Shown one piece after another: positions 40,839 to 54,455 of a stretch of DNA of 64,000 nucleotides. Positions within the stretch are counted from its first letter, which is position 1. Each line of letters begins with the position of its first letter. The stretch lies in contig BLAL01000011.1 in the NCBI GenBank assembly GCA_015698045.1, positions 1,490,501 through 1,554,500 of the forward strand. Reading direction: 5' to 3'. The notes under the pieces were generated by a model. It worked only from the letters and a program-made list of their open reading frames with translations, was not told the origin of the DNA and searched no databases. The position numbers and the translations under genes were made by a program. Source of the stretch: Rhizophagus clarus (Eukaryota; Glomeromycota; Glomeromycetes; Glomerales; Glomeraceae).

Positions 40839-41698
40839 ATGGAAGAAGAAGTTCGTGAGAAGGTAGTTACAGAAACTGTTGAAACTATTTCAATACCTGA
40901 ACAAAAATCTCAAATAACAATAGAAACTCCTCAACAAGAAGTTCAATTACCCGTAAAAAAATGGCACGAAATTTTTTCGGAATTTTTTGTCAAGGTAATT
41001 GTTTATTTTCTCAAAACATTTTATTAAATTATGATAATTAATTTTAACGGATACTTTTTTTTAATAGATCGGAATGATTGAAACTAATAGAGCTTTATTA
41101 ATGGAATTAATTGTCTTATCAACATATAATGAAAAACAAATTCCAAATCATCTTGATTGGTTGTTAAAAGAATTAACGGTGAATTTCCCTTTGTTTTATT
41201 CATTGATTTATTATTATTATTAGTTATTTTTTTATTATTTTCACATTGACAAAAAAAAAAAAAAAATTTTCTTCCTGAAAAAAAAAAAGGCATTGAAATC
41301 AAAAATTGGTGATTCTTCTTCCTCAGAGTCCGCTAAGAGAAAAATTGAACCGGAAAAAAATGGTTTGTCATAAGAAATTTTTGTTATGAAAATACTTGTG
41401 ATTAAATATTGATTTTTGATTTAATTAGATGAAGAAAGTCCGGCAAAAAAAGTTCAAATGTTAATGAATCCACAAGAAGTTCAAATCAGAACAACGAATT
41501 CTGAGGTAGATTTTTATAAATTTTGAACATATGTAAACATATATATTTGATTCTAATTTGGATAATATATTTATAGCTCGAGCAACGAATTGATAATTTC
41601 ATACAATTAAAGAAATCCGAAATAAATAATAGTAATCGAGCCGAATTTTTGAGGAAGTCAACTAATCCTCTAGATCCTAATGGTAAACACATTTATTT

Positions 41699-41730
<32 letters not shown>

Positions 41731-43146
41731 CTATGAGGAAAGTTATTCATAATAGATTAATCAAATGCAGATGAACAATCATGCGCTCGATCTGATGCTG
41801 CTGAAATAAATCGAAATATTCAAATGAAGCTTGAAGTAGTAAATAATGAAGATGGTTCTTTAGCTCGTTCGACATTTACTTCAACAATTCACAATCGAAA
41901 CGATGTTAATAAAAGATCTTTAGCGGAATTACCCAGAGGTGTTGAAGAAAGATTTCAAAACATCGAAAAGCATTTAGGAGTGGGTAAATAATATTTTAAT
42001 TTAAATTTTCATTATATACAGTATATTACGTGGATAAGTTTATTTTAAGTTTCTTTGATCGTAAAATATCATGCAACGATTAGTTACACCTGTTCCTCTT
42101 AGTGTTTACGAACGATTAAAAGCATTGGAAGATAAAATAATGCAACTTGAACGAGATTATCCTACTTGGTCAGCTATACATTTTAATCAGCCAAATCGTC
42201 AGGTGAGTTGTTGATCTTGATATAAGAATATTACGCATTTGATTAACAACCTGCTGATTCGTAGTATTCAACTCCCGTAACGACCATGGCGCAAAAATCT
42301 ATAAATAACTCTCCCTCTTCAGTTGTCACGCCCACACTTTCAGTCACGTCAACGATACAGACCAGTCCATCGGTTGATTTTAAACGTAGTTCACCCAGCT
42401 TGATATCAACAAATCTATTTAGTTCAAAGAATCCACGCATTGCACCACGTCCGATTAAGCCCAAAGGAAGAGGTCGAGGACAATCTTCACTGACGCGATC
42501 AGTTATGGAACAACTAAAATTGATTAATCGTACTGACAATGAAAAACAAAATGATAATAATGGAACATTTACTCCTGTATTAACGAAACCTTTAAATGAA
42601 ACTCCAAAATCACAAATACATATACTTCCTCAATCAACTCCACAATTGCCCATACAACAAAGATCTTCTCAAGTTCAAATACAGCCCCAATTACGCCCTC
42701 AGATTATGCAACCATCAACTAATAAATCAAGTGTTACACCAATTCCTATAGCACCTAAACCTTCTGTGCAACAACAAAAAATGACTATAACGGAAGAAAT
42801 ACAGGCATCAAAGGTATCACTTATTAGAGAAGATCGTAGCGCATCCCCAATAATCGATCCAGGGAATAATAATGAACCTGTCTCAAAGGAAGATAATATG
42901 ATGAAAATGGATATAGAGTCCAATGAGGCGAAAAATTCTCGCGATATATCAAGTGCGGAAGAAAATTCTATAGTTATTAATAATAATCAAAGTACGAATA
43001 ATAATAGTACAAATATAACAATTTTGTCGATTAATTGCAATGTTACGAATGATGAAAATGGTAATATTAAAAATACTGATACTGAAACTAATGAGTTTGT
43101 ATCGAACAATGATGAAAATAAAGGACTTGAACAAGTTCAAAACTAA
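40839..43146 (+). CDS. MAP3K12-binding inhibitory protein 1 (MBIP)-like
   Basis: The best-conserved part reads GVEERFQNIEKHLGVVTPVP, LSVYERLKALEDKIMQLERD and YPTWSAIHF. This matches the short coiled region of MBIP, a subunit of the metazoan ATAC histone acetyltransferase complex that also binds MAP3K12. The N-terminal half begins MEEEVREKVVTETVETISIP, with an acidic region and a helical stretch (EIFSEFFVKIGMIETNRALLMEL). The C-terminal 280 residues, in one long exon from about 42265, are rich in Ser, Gln, Pro and Asn with a basic patch PRPIKPKGRGRGQ, and look disordered. About seven exons are inferred. Whether it sits in a fungal acetyltransferase complex is inference. The gene is convergent with a HARE-HTH-like gene. 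Confidence 0.6.
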
Positions 43147-43783
43147 AAAAAAAAAACTAAAATCAAATTTATTTATTATTTATTACATATAAAACATCAA
43201 AATAATTTTTGAATAATATATATTTTTTTTATTTTTATTTAATTTTTTATTATTTTTTTTTTCAAGACTAATTTTTTTCTATATCCTTAAATGGATGATT
43301 TCTGAATTTCTAATGTTCTATTGAAGGAAAAACAAAACAAAAAAATAGAAGGAAAAATTACAAACGATTAAAAGGAATAAAGATTAGAAATTAAAACTAA
43401 TTTTTTCTAATTCTAATAAACTTAAATGTCAAAAAAAAAAAAAAAAAGAAAAAAAAATTTACAAAAAAATGTTCTTTTTTTTTTAAACCTCATTTCGTTG
43501 AAAATTAATTAAATTTTTGTCTAAATGATGATTAACATTAAGAAAAGAGAATTTTTTGAAAGATTAATATCTACAATTAAAATAAAGAGTAATAGTAAGA
43601 AATAAGATTATAATATTAAAATCTAAATTTATTTTTTTGAGTGGTTTCATTTTTTGATGGTTAATATATTCGTAGAAACCATTCATCAGATGATTATTAA
43701 GTGAAAAGAAAAAAAAAAGAAAAAAAAAAAGACGTTAGTAAAATTAAAAGAAGTTTCATTATATATGATCCATCAATATTCTG
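43147..43783. other. Intergenic region between convergent genes
   Basis: About 640 AT-rich bases containing the 3' ends of the MBIP-like and HARE-HTH-like genes, with A and T runs at about 43434-43457 and 43708-43730. No gene was seen. Confidence 0.5.
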
Positions 43784-44696
43784 TCATACATGATCTATTC
43801 TCATTGTGTCATTATTATTCAGATCACCATCATTTTCATTGGTGACACTAGAAATTAAAGAAGTTTCTCCAACGTGAGCCTCCAGAAAATATTTAAAATC
43901 TTTTTCTGGTTCATTCTTAAAATTTAGCCAAAATGAATGCGCAGAAAGACAAGACAGTAAATATGCAGCCCTGGAATTGTGATGAAATAAAAGATCAAGT
44001 TTAAATATTAATAATAAAGTTCACATTATAATAATAAAACATACTTTAGATCATCCATTTGGCGTCGTTTTTTCTGATCGGTAACGCGCTCCTTTTGATT
44101 CTGCTTATCTGAAGAGATAATGGTACTTTGTGAATGATGGTTACGAGTAGTTCGAGACGAATACCTTTTTTGTATTTTATCATGTGACACTTGTTTTCTA
44201 TATGAAATTATGAATTAGATCAATATGAGAACCAAGGTTTAAAAGAACTTAATTGTAATAACAAAAAAGTAATAAATCATACTTACAACGTATCCTGTTG
44301 GTGACGCGGTCTCAAAAAGAACTTTGTAAGTTTGCCCTGGTTAACTTTTAGGATAGGTGCTTTTGTAGGACCTACTGCGTTTAGAAGTTTACTAATTTCA
44401 CCACTGACAGTGTTTCGCGGAGTTGCACCACTATAATTTATAAGAAGGACAATATTTTAATACAAGTTTTAATTAAAATATAAAAATTTTTTTGAGACGT
44501 GTGAGATGATGGCATTACGAATTCTAAAATTCAGATGGAATGGTACTTACTGAAAAACAACTAACTGACGCCTCGTCATTTCGTCAACTAACTCTTGTAA
44601 GGAGAGTGGATGGTTTGTTGTTTCAAGAACAGCAATGACACCAGAGATTATTTTACTATGACCGTGATATACGTACTTTGAAGTTTTGGAAGGCAT
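43784..44696 (-). CDS. HARE-HTH/winged-helix-like nuclear protein
   Basis: Four or so exons give a protein of roughly 220 residues starting MPSKTSKYVYHGHSK (ATG at 44694-44696). The first half, HSKIISGVIAVLETTNHPLS, LQELVDEM, GATPRNTVSGEISKLLN and LTKFFLRP, follows the pattern of HARE-HTH domains. Such domains are found in ASXL-type chromatin proteins and in some restriction systems, and are thought to recognise DNA. The middle is basic (QKRYSSRTTRNHH, QKKRRQMDDLK), fitting nuclear localisation. The tail has an acidic end (TNENDGDLNNNDTMRIDHV). I infer a DNA-binding or chromatin role. Alternative assignment to another winged-helix family is possible. The protein looks intact. Confidence 0.5.
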
Positions 44697-47600
44697 GATG
44701 TGACAAAGATGGAAGAATGAAATTCTAAAATTCTAGTAATTGTAAGAGTAATAAGTGGTAATAAAAAGACACGATATAATAAAGTAAATATTAATATAAA
44801 GAGAAACGGATCAAGAATATGGAAGGAATGAAAATGGCAGAGATTGTTTTTTTCTTGCCAAGTTTACTGGGAATTTACAGTAGGTTTAGTTGACAATAAA
44901 ATGGACAGTTGTTTGCTACGTATTTATGTATGTCGGTCGCGTCGAGAATAATTTGTACGATTAGAGTATTTTTTTTGGTATTAATTCGTAGTACAACATC
45001 CAATCTTTAATATCACAGTAACCTGACTCCCAATGTGTACGTGTAACACGCAATATTTATGCCAATAGAAAATTTTATATTTCAACAACTTAACCGCAGG
45101 GAGTGCGTTAAATTTCAACTCTAATCTCTTAAAAAGTAAAAAATCCATTTATTCATTAACTCTAAATGAAACTTGTACAAGGTTATCAAAAAATTAATTC
45201 AGGAGATTATATCTTTTAATTTAAAAAATAAATTTTTTTAATAAAATCATTTTTTTTTTTTTTTTTTTTTAAAAAAAAAACTTAAGAGAAATTTTTTCAT
45301 TAACTTTCAGAAAATTAAACTTTCAATTTCTACCTTTTTTTATATGATCCATCTCAACGTATTAAATTAAAAAAAATGTGAAAACTTTACAAATCTAATA
45401 AGAAATATTTGCTAATTTTTAAAGAGATGACGAAAACAAGATGAATTAAAAAAGTTGATTAGATGAAAAAGATTCTTTATATAGGTATAATCCAGTAAAT
45501 AAATAAGGTTTAAATCCAAAAATCGGTATCACCTTATGAAGCGTTAATATATATATTGGCCAATGTTGATTTAATATTGAAAAATTTTCGATTATGGTTA
45601 CACGAGCTATATTTAAAAATTGTTCAATTGTTAGAATTGTTAGAAAAATTTGTTTGAAAATTGTTGAAATAGATGATGAACCTTTTGTGAACCCAGTGTG
45701 ATCGTCATGGCATGGCATGCAAAAACATGTTTGGTGATTCCTAATAAAATCAATGAAAAAAAGGTGAGGCACATATATAAAATAATGTATTATTTAAATT
45801 TCCAATAGATATTCTCGAAGGAACAATACAAAGAAATGATCATTATTTGTTATCAGTTATAATTATAAATTTTCAATATATGTATTTGTATCGTACATGT
45901 TTCAAGACGCGCGTCATGCCAAACGAAAGAAACATCATCTGTTATGTTTTTAAAAATAAGGTATATTTGTAAGCAAATAATATTAAAAAAGATTACCAGT
46001 TAAATTAATTAACCACCCACCTTTAACTATCGATAGAGCTGAAATGATACGTTCAAAGAACATTCCAGGATACCACTTGATTTTTTACAATTGGGAATGT
46101 TAGAAAATACCCAAAGATACCGTAAAATGGCAACAAGTAAATCAATATATAAAGAACATAAGAGATTAGTAATTCATTTAATCAAGATTTACCTATAATG
46201 TTTAAAACCGTTAATGAGTCGTTAGACATTGTTATCTTATTTAACACGAACGCTAAACCAAGTTAAAAGTCAAAAGACAATCACGGAATCTTTACCAAAT
46301 ATGTCATAATGTAAGTTATAAAAATAGCTCATTATAGGGTTTATCTTTGTCCGGGAATTAAAATAATTTAAATTTGCATGAATTTGCATAATTCATGTGA
46401 TGAATCTATAATATGATTGGCTGTTTACATGCAGCTTTATAGCCAGTTATTATTTAATTTCAGAATTTAGAATCTTCTAATGCTATAATATATAAATTAT
46501 TACCATATAGAGTATCTACGTATACGTTCTTTGTTGGGAAAGCCGGAAAATACAATTCTTCGTATTAGGACTGAACACATTCTAGAAAGACGCCATTTTA
46601 AGCTTCCCAATTTTTAGTCCTATCTCTTGGCGACAAGAAAATCCTTACAAAGTAATTATTTTATTTAAAGATTGCTCATTTTCATAAATTTTTAAAAATA
46701 GGATAAAATCTATTTTCTGCATCCTAAGCCCTTTATTCCCTTTATTAACACTTTATAAGGTAGTCATTTGCTTTAAATGCTCAAATTTTAAACCTTATTT
46801 GTATGCTATACTAAATAAATGCTCATTAAAATATTAATATTATTAATAAAAGAATACAAGTTTTTTTTTGAATGTCTTAATTATTATTTTAACTAATATT
46901 ATTACAATATATATAATATATAATATATATATATAAATAATCATTAATGAAATATTTATGAATAAAAAACGAAAAATATTAATTTATGATACATTTGTAT
47001 CTTATTTATCTTATTGATTGATAGTAAATTCGATCTCATCTAACATTTTTTAAACGTGACATTTATTATTATTAAAAAAAAACATTTTATATGTATCACA
47101 TTCAGAAAAGATCATCGGTTCTGAAAGAAAAAAAAATCATCTTTGTTAAAACAAAAATTGAAGGGTGTAACATATTGGCTAACTATGAAACGTTGAATCC
47201 AAGGAATCTAGTTTAGTCATAATAGTAAGGATCGTCAAGATTAATACGCGCGCGTAAGCGCAGTAAACATTTCATTGTGGCGTTTCTTATATCGGTTGAT
47301 CATTTTTTGGTGATCCGGAATAAAGATATAAAAAGATAGCCGATTCATATTATTCACGATAGTTTCGTTCTTGATCCACGCGTAATATTTACGCATTTAT
47401 TTATCCTGCAAATCACTTCCCAATAATAGTATTTTAATAAATATATTATACGGTCGGATTTTTCCGAGTTACGTAAGTTTATGTATTTCATATTCCACAA
47501 ATCAATTCCTTTAAAGCATAAAAAGACGCAAATTTTTAAACTATAAAGAAAAAAACATTGTCTTAATTCATAATTTTTTTATGGGTAATAACTAAATTAA

Positions 47601-48140
47601 AATTATTATTATTGTTATTATTACTACTATTATTATTATTCATTACTTAAGAAAGAAACAATTATTCCTTTCTTTCTTTCTTATTCGTTTATCTGTTAAC
47701 TCTTTAAACCTTTTTTTGGTTCTATTTATTTTCCCTCTTGTGTTCAATCGTTTGAGCAAAAAAAAACACGTAAAAATTTTACAAATTAATTAAGAAAAAA
47801 TTAGAGAAATATATAATTATCGTGAAACACGACTTCAATTGACGATGTTAAAGTAACGTCTACAAACGTACAGTAGTAAAATAGAGTGAACATTAGAATT
47901 TTTTAAAACATTTCGAAATTTTTATTATGGTGAAAATGTATCAATATCGGTATATTTGCATGGTTCACGTTTAATCTACATCAGCTGATTTAAGATACCC
48001 CATTTTGCTATAATTACAAATTTGATCACAAACACGACATAATAAAGATTCGTTCCTTTTAGTCACCACCACCTGAACCGCGCAAAATTTTATCAAACAT
48101 TTCCCCGTTTCATATTTCACGTTGTTAAACTTTTTGAAAT
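44697..48140. other. Gene-poor region
   Basis: About 3.4 kb between divergent genes (HARE-HTH-like, minus, and APSES factor, plus). A minus-strand open frame at 45446-45772 has normal amino-acid composition but no ATG near its start and no recognisable similarity; I treat it as unproven. (AT)n runs lie near 46906-46935 and an ATT/ATA trinucleotide run near 47604-47641. No RNA gene was recognised. Confidence 0.45.
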
Positions 48141-50751
48141 ATGGCTTCTGAAGTACAAAATCATATTGAAATTTCTGAACCTGACCTCAGCTCTCAAATT
48201 TACAAAGCAACTTATTCGGGAGTTCCAGTTTGGGAGTTTCGGTAAGTGCGAAAATATTCATCAGTGTTCGCTTGATATTTAAAAACTTTGACGCCTTAAA
48301 TTTATGACCAAAACGTTTATTTTTTAATATTAAAAAATATTATATTTATTGTACTTTTTTTTAAAAAAACGTAAACTTATTACTTTCTAGCGTTAAAAAT
48401 GTAGCCGTTATGCGACGTAAAACTGATTCTTGGCTCAACGCTACTCAAATTTTAAAAGTTGCAGATTTTGATAAACCTCATCGAACCAGGATTTTGGAAC
48501 GTGAAGTACAGAAAGGGGAACACGAAAAAGTTCAGGGAGGATATGGAAAATATCAAGGTTAGTAATACCTTAAGTTATTACATATGAACAAAAATTCACT
48601 CATAAAGTTTATATAGATTTTAAATATTATACATATTCTTTTTTTTTTAATTTATCGTTTATATAAGTTTAAATTGTAAATCACGGATATTTAAAAAAAC
48701 AATGAAATTTATTTTATCACGTATATATTATAATATAAAGATTCGATTTTTATTTTAAACAATTTTTTTTTTTTCCAATTATAAGTATTTTAAAAATACT
48801 TTCGGAAATGAAATACGATAAACAAATGTATCCCCTTAATAATATGTTATCTTCTAATCATCTTTTTTTTTTTTTTTTTTAATACAGGTACTTGGGTACC
48901 ATATGAGACGGGTGTGGATTTAGCTGAAAGATATCATGTTAAAGAACTTTTACAACCTATAATTGAATTTCAACCAACTTCGGAAAGCCCACCTCTTGCA
49001 CCCAAACACATAACTGCCGCGTCCAATAAACCGCGTAAACCACGTGAACCTAAAGAGCCTAAACCAATTAAACCTAGACCGCCTAAAAAGACAAAAAAAG
49101 TCGAACCAATAGAAGATGTTATGGAAGTTGATTCTGATCATGAAACAAATGAAGTAGTTAGTGTTGAATCTAATACCAACGTGACTGTTTCCCCAATATC
49201 CTCTTTAACAACTACTCCCGCCCCAGTAGATTCTTCAAATGATTTAACTGAGTCAGATGATGCTATTCCTGTTCAAAAGGCAAAGCGAAGGCGTAAACAA
49301 GTTGAACCTGTTGCCGCGTCAAATAATAATGCTAATGTGCCTAATCGTCCATCTAAAATAGCTAAGAGTGTCCCGACCGCCCCAATTCCACAATACCAAC
49401 AATATGAAATGCTTTTGTGGTCATATTTTACAACGAATGGGACTTCGATACCAGATTTTATTATCAACCCCCCCTCAGATTTTGATCCAAACATAGTAAT
49501 TGATCAACAAGGACATACAGCGCTTCATTGGGCTGCTGCGATGGCGAATCTTGAAATGACCCATCTTTTAAGCAAAGCTGGTTCGGATCTCGATCGCGGC
49601 AACATTCATGGAGAAACTGCTCTGATGAGGAGCGTTATGTTTCCATACAATTATGATAACAGATGTTTTAATGATATGGTACAAATTTTGCATTCGACGA
49701 TACCAAATCTAGACATAAATGATCAAACTGTATTACACCATGTTGCGATATTTGCTTCCTCAAAAGGACGTATAAGCCCTTCTAAATATTATATGGAGAT
49801 TTTACTTTCAAATTTAGCTCTACATCCCAATGAAGAATATCGTAAAGCCATAATTAATAAGCAAAATCATGAGGGCGATACTGCTCTCAATATTTCTGCA
49901 AAATATGCTAATAAAAAGTTGGTTCGATTACTCATGGATGCTGGAGCAGATCCTCAAATTCGGAACGCGATAGGTAAAAACGCTGAAGATTATATATTAG
50001 AGTTGGATCATGAAGCCAAATCTCGAGCAGCAGCTGATCATCATCATCAAGCCCCATTACATAATATTTCATCAGTTAATAATATAGAAAGTCAAGAATC
50101 TACCATAACGGGTTCATCAATAACAGATGGAACAACGTCAGCTACATCATCATGTGTTCAAATTTCGCAAAACTTTATGCCAAGTATTACTACAATTTTG
50201 CAGGAATTTGAAAGTTCATATCAATTACAAATACAAGAAAAGGAGCGAGAATTATCGGCTTCTCGCGCACAATTAGATACTGTCAGTAACGACCTAAACA
50301 AAACTAGAAGTGCTATTGACGCGTTGCGAGACAAACTCCGCGTTCTCCCTACGCGAAAAGAACGAATCAATGATTTAGTCGGCAAGGTGAAAGAAAGAGT
50401 GGAAAAGCGAAGGCAACGCCGACTTGATGCTACTATCTCAGAGGAGATGAAGAATGCTGCGCCTTTTAAAGGTGGCAACGCTGAAAAGTAAGTGTTATAT
50501 AATAATTATTTTTTTTTTTTTTTTTTTACGATTTAAAATTTATTTTATAATTGTTTCTAATTAGATTAGTAGAGCTCAAACATCAACTAAATGAACTTAA
50601 ATCTGGAAGACGGCAGTTGATGGGAGAATTAATTAAGGTCAAGACTATGGCTCCCGATCGAAATATGATTCCATACAAGAGGGTTATTGGCTTGTTTAGC
50701 GGGGACTCCGGAACATCTTCTGTTCCTTCTCAGATGGAAATGTCTATCTGA
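48141..50751 (+). CDS. APSES/KilA-N transcription factor with ankyrin repeats (MBF/SBF type)
   Basis: This is a Mbp1/Swi4/Res-like DNA-binding protein expected to drive G1/S transcription at MluI or SCB boxes. The N-terminal APSES domain reads [79 protein letters not shown] Pro/Lys-rich linker follows ([20 protein letters not shown]), with AKRRRK as a likely nuclear signal. Ankyrin repeats include [29 protein letters not shown] and [20 protein letters not shown]. The C-terminal coiled coil runs from about [18 protein letters not shown] to the last exon and would bind a Swi6-like partner. Exons: 48141-48241, 48391 to about 48557, 48888 to about 50488, and about 50565-50751. The gene appears complete. 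Confidence 0.92.
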
Positions 50752-51344
50752 TGCCATGTAATTTCTTTTTTTTTTTTTACAATAAAAAAAAAAAAAAAAT
50801 TAAAATTAAAATATTATTAAAAAAATATAGATATCAACGTGCATATGCAAATAATAATAAAGGGGTGATTGGGAAAAAATGCACGTAAAAATTCTTTCAT
50901 TTATGTTATGTAAATATAATGAACATTCTCCAGGAAGATTAATAAATATTATATTATTTAAATTCATTGTTTTTTTTTTTAATTTTATTTTAATTAATTA
51001 TTGATGTACTATTTTAATTTAATTTAACGCGTCTTGTACGAAATGAAATATTATCTTCATTTGATTAATTTGGATTTCATTTTTATGTTCTTCCACACTT
51101 TACAAAAAAAACGCGTCAAGCAATTAAAATATTTAATTGGATGATGCGGTCAGACAATTTAATTGAATCATGCAATTAGAAAATTTAAAACAAAACTAGA
51201 GTTATAAAGTTTTTCCAATACCAGAGAGATTTCGAACAATTCCATTCCGTCATTCACAAATCGATTAATTTTACAGTATATGATGACTTCGAATGTTACG
51301 TTACTATAAAATTTTTTTTTTATTATTATTAAAATCATCATAGT
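50752..51344. other. Intergenic region between convergent genes
   Basis: About 590 AT-rich bases containing the 3' regions of the APSES factor and Fcf1 genes. No gene or RNA was recognised. Confidence 0.5.
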
Positions 51345-52396
51345 TTAAGCTGGAGCACCATAAGCTTCCGGTAATCTTTCTATTGTATATCTTCTTTTTG
51401 AAATATACATGATTGGAATACCAGGAATCTTACGAATGCGACGCTTCAAATCCCGATCACATGTTGCCACTATATAACATTTATGCTATAAGATAAATGA
51501 AATTTTTAGTTTTAATCAAATAAAATGATTCAAAAAAAACGAAAATAAGTGACGATTTTGATATTTACTTGAGTTACACGCTGTGCAAGGCAGTCATCAG
51601 CATATGTTCCCTTATGTGTGCACGGTAATCTTTCAAATCTTGGATCGCGAGCGACCCTGATTTTAGGGACGAAAAAAAATAAGTATAGTTTTCACGTCAA
51701 ATTTTTTATATAGCAGGTTTTTGACATAAATTTACCTCAATGCGATTCTATATTTTGGCCCTAACTTCTCTAATTCTGCCATTACACAATCAGTGATACA
51801 CGGAATACCTATCGACAAAACGAAAGATGTCAATGAGATAAAATTGTTTCCAAAAAGATCAATGTAATACATACATTTGGCATATAGGCAGTTCATCATC
51901 GACTGTACAAGTTCCAGTTTATTCTGAATTGAGAAATTAATAAAATTTGTATCCACCAATATTCTATAAGGTGGACCAAGTGCTGTGTTATATCTAAAGA
52001 ATAGCGATGAAGCTACTTGTGGCCTATATAAATAAATTAAATGAATCAAATGATCATCCTTTGATTTGACATTTCTTAGATTTGATAATTTCTTACACAT
52101 TACGAACAGATTCTTTGGCTTTTTCTTCCTGCTTCTTCTTTTGTTTTTCTTGTACAGATTTACTAATTTAATTTAAATACAAAACAATTTTTATGTTAAT
52201 GAATGTGCGCAAATGTTTAATTAAATTCGGAATAATTATATACTAACAGTCTTGAATCGGCCGGATTTATTATTCGCTTTACTTCGGCGAATTTTCTTGT
52301 TCTCTTTGCTTTCCCCTTAATTATATTTGCATTAATTTTTGTTTTTTAGATCAATAATAAATCATATGGAATTTTTGAGATGCTTTATCTTACCAT
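51345..52396 (-). CDS. FCF1: rRNA-processing protein Fcf1/Utp24, PIN domain
   Basis: This essential nucleolar PIN endonuclease acts in the small-subunit processome on early 18S rRNA precursor cleavages. The spliced start is M plus [20 protein letters not shown], nearly identical in pattern to yeast Fcf1. The start codon at 52394-52396 is followed at once by an intron (52393 to about 52319). The PIN core includes [20 protein letters not shown], with the first catalytic Asp, [36 protein letters not shown], with the paired acidic residues, and [20 protein letters not shown]. The end is [12 protein letters not shown]. About six exons are inferred. The gene looks intact. Confidence 0.93.
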
Positions 52397-53302
52397 TTTT
52401 TTTTCTATTATTTCTCTTAGAATTTCAAAGAATCAGTTAAAAATTACGAGTTTGTGCAACTGTAACACTCGATATTTTTTATCACGTGAGAATGTACACG
52501 AATGACTTCACGAACTTTTTCGTTGCTGTGCTTGGTGACGAAACAGGTACAAGGAACGCCCTATTAATGAACATTAGAGAAGGGCACACAATCTAACATA
52601 TGATAAGCTTGTTCTTTGTTCTATAGGCTATAGCTGTAGAACGTTGAGAGAACATTGGGGCATGGGACTTGGAAGACAACTTTGGCTAGGATGATGTTAA
52701 TATTGCAAGGAAAATGACAAATTTAATTAATAGCAATTAGAATTTAAAGAAACTGAATTAATGAATTTGTGTGATATTTCTGCGAATTTCGATAATTTAT
52801 TTAGATGCTTCGGTAAAACCATCAATTTCTATTTACGCTAATGTTCACGTAAAATCGAGCCAAAACAGCTTGTAAGTTGTAATATTAGTCATATCACTAT
52901 CATAAGATAAATGCTGATTGTGTTACGTTCTTAATAAATCAAACACGAGATCAAAAATAACAATATATTTGAGTGAATATATTATGAATCTGGATAAGAT
53001 ACTTGAAGTTTAACTGCACAGCCCTTTATAGAGGGCTTGGCTTCAACTATATCACGTGATGTGCGTAAATTTTTCCGATTGGGTATGTTTTGTTATTTGC
53101 GTAATTTCCGCAGCAATTATAGTGAATCTAGACTTAATTTAGTAATTAGTAATTTAATTTATTAGTGTAGCGCTGCTGTGAAATACACAGTTCTCGCGTT
53201 ACAAGTCTTTTCATGATTTTAGGATTTCGAATAGTCGAAAATATAAAAGTACCCCAATATTCGAGTATTTATAATAGCTTTATAACATAATGAGAGTTTA
53301 AA
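52397..53302. promoter_or_regulatory. Divergent upstream region of Fcf1 and an unknown gene
   Basis: About 900 bases between two genes read away from each other. A TATCACGTGAT-like palindrome occurs at about 53050-53060 and ATCACGTGAG at about 52481-52490; CACGTG is the classic E-box core for bHLH factors, but their use here is not shown. No coding sequence was found. Confidence 0.4.
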
Positions 53303-54455
53303 ATGGAGCAAAATAATAGCAGTATCGTCAAGAAACAAATTAATGAATACAAAGAGCTCGTAGAAAAAGTATACATTGAAGAGGCTGATAACTGCACTTA
53401 CAGCAAACAGCCACTAACAGGTATTATTTTCGCTTAAATGTTTATATTTTTATTTAAGAAAAATATATGTATGTATATATACTTTTGTGACTACCAAATA
53501 CAGAATGTAGACCGTACATTCAACACGATAACTCGGTTCTTCAACAGTCCATGCAATGTAGTTCAAAGCTTCAACCTGCAAGCACCAGTACTTCCTTAGA
53601 ATCAAATCGAGCGAATCAAGAATGTGCCACTACTTCACAGGACCTCGATGTACAGCAAACCCAATTTGAATTGAATTGTGACACAACACAGCCAATTATT
53701 AAGATTGAACCAGAGTCAATTAGCCCACTTCAAGCTAATTCTTTTGTTGTTGGAGACTCGAACAGATCAATTCCGAGTCCTCCTCAATCCAAAGTTATAA
53801 CAGCAGCAGTTCCAAAGATGTCAGATGTTCAGGAAAACGAAATGAAGAATACACCAAAACCAAATATTACGGTTTGTACAGAGAATTTAAAACCCATCGA
53901 ACTAACAAAAAGTACGTTCTATCTTTTTTTAAGTTATACATCTATATCAAAACAATATTAATTTGTTAATGTTTATATTGGTAGGTTCATCATCAAGCTT
54001 TCGTGCAGTAGAATTTGTTTTAGAAAATCTCGGTAAAAATTACTTATTCTCAGCAATGAATTTGTTTTGTGGCCAACATTCTAACATATTATTTTATTAT
54101 TAAAGATTCAGTACCCGGTGAAGAAAAATTTTATAATTGGAGTGATAAGGCAAAAGATTTTGCAAACATTCAATTGTCGAAAGAGTCGCGTGAAAGATTT
54201 TATGAGCAAAACATTAATTCAAATTTAGCAAGTTCATACAACTCTCAATCGACGTCAGTATTTATAGCAGAAAATGAACAACAAACTGACTTGACGCGTT
54301 ATGAACCATCAAAACGAAAATCTAATTATGGATCCTCTCCAAAGAGAATGAATAAAGTCCTGAAAAATGCTAAATGGGCCGCAGAGAGAGATAGTATTTT
54401 GAAAAAATATTCAAAACATTTGATGAGAAAGAAACCAAAGTCCTGGCAGCCTTAG
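53303..54455 (+). CDS. Unrecognised protein, basic C-terminus
   Basis: I do not recognise this protein. Exons of about 53303-53419, 53503-53911, 53985-54030 and 54106-54455 join in frame with GT-AG introns. It begins MEQNNSSIVKKQINEYKELV, a short helical start. The middle is rich in Ser, Thr, Gln and Pro (for example SRSIPSPPQSK-like stretches and repeated IKIEPESI). The last 60 residues are strongly basic (SKRKSNYGSSPKRMNKVLKN, then KKYSKHLMRKKPKSWQP), suggesting nuclear localisation or nucleic-acid contact. No catalytic motif, membrane span or signal peptide is seen. The consistent intron phases and ATG at 53303 support a real gene. Confidence 0.6.

Noticed and set aside
45446-45772. 108-residue minus-strand open frame
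   Set aside because: Composition is passable, but there is no ATG at its start, no clear splice partners and no recognised similarity. It could be a missed exon.
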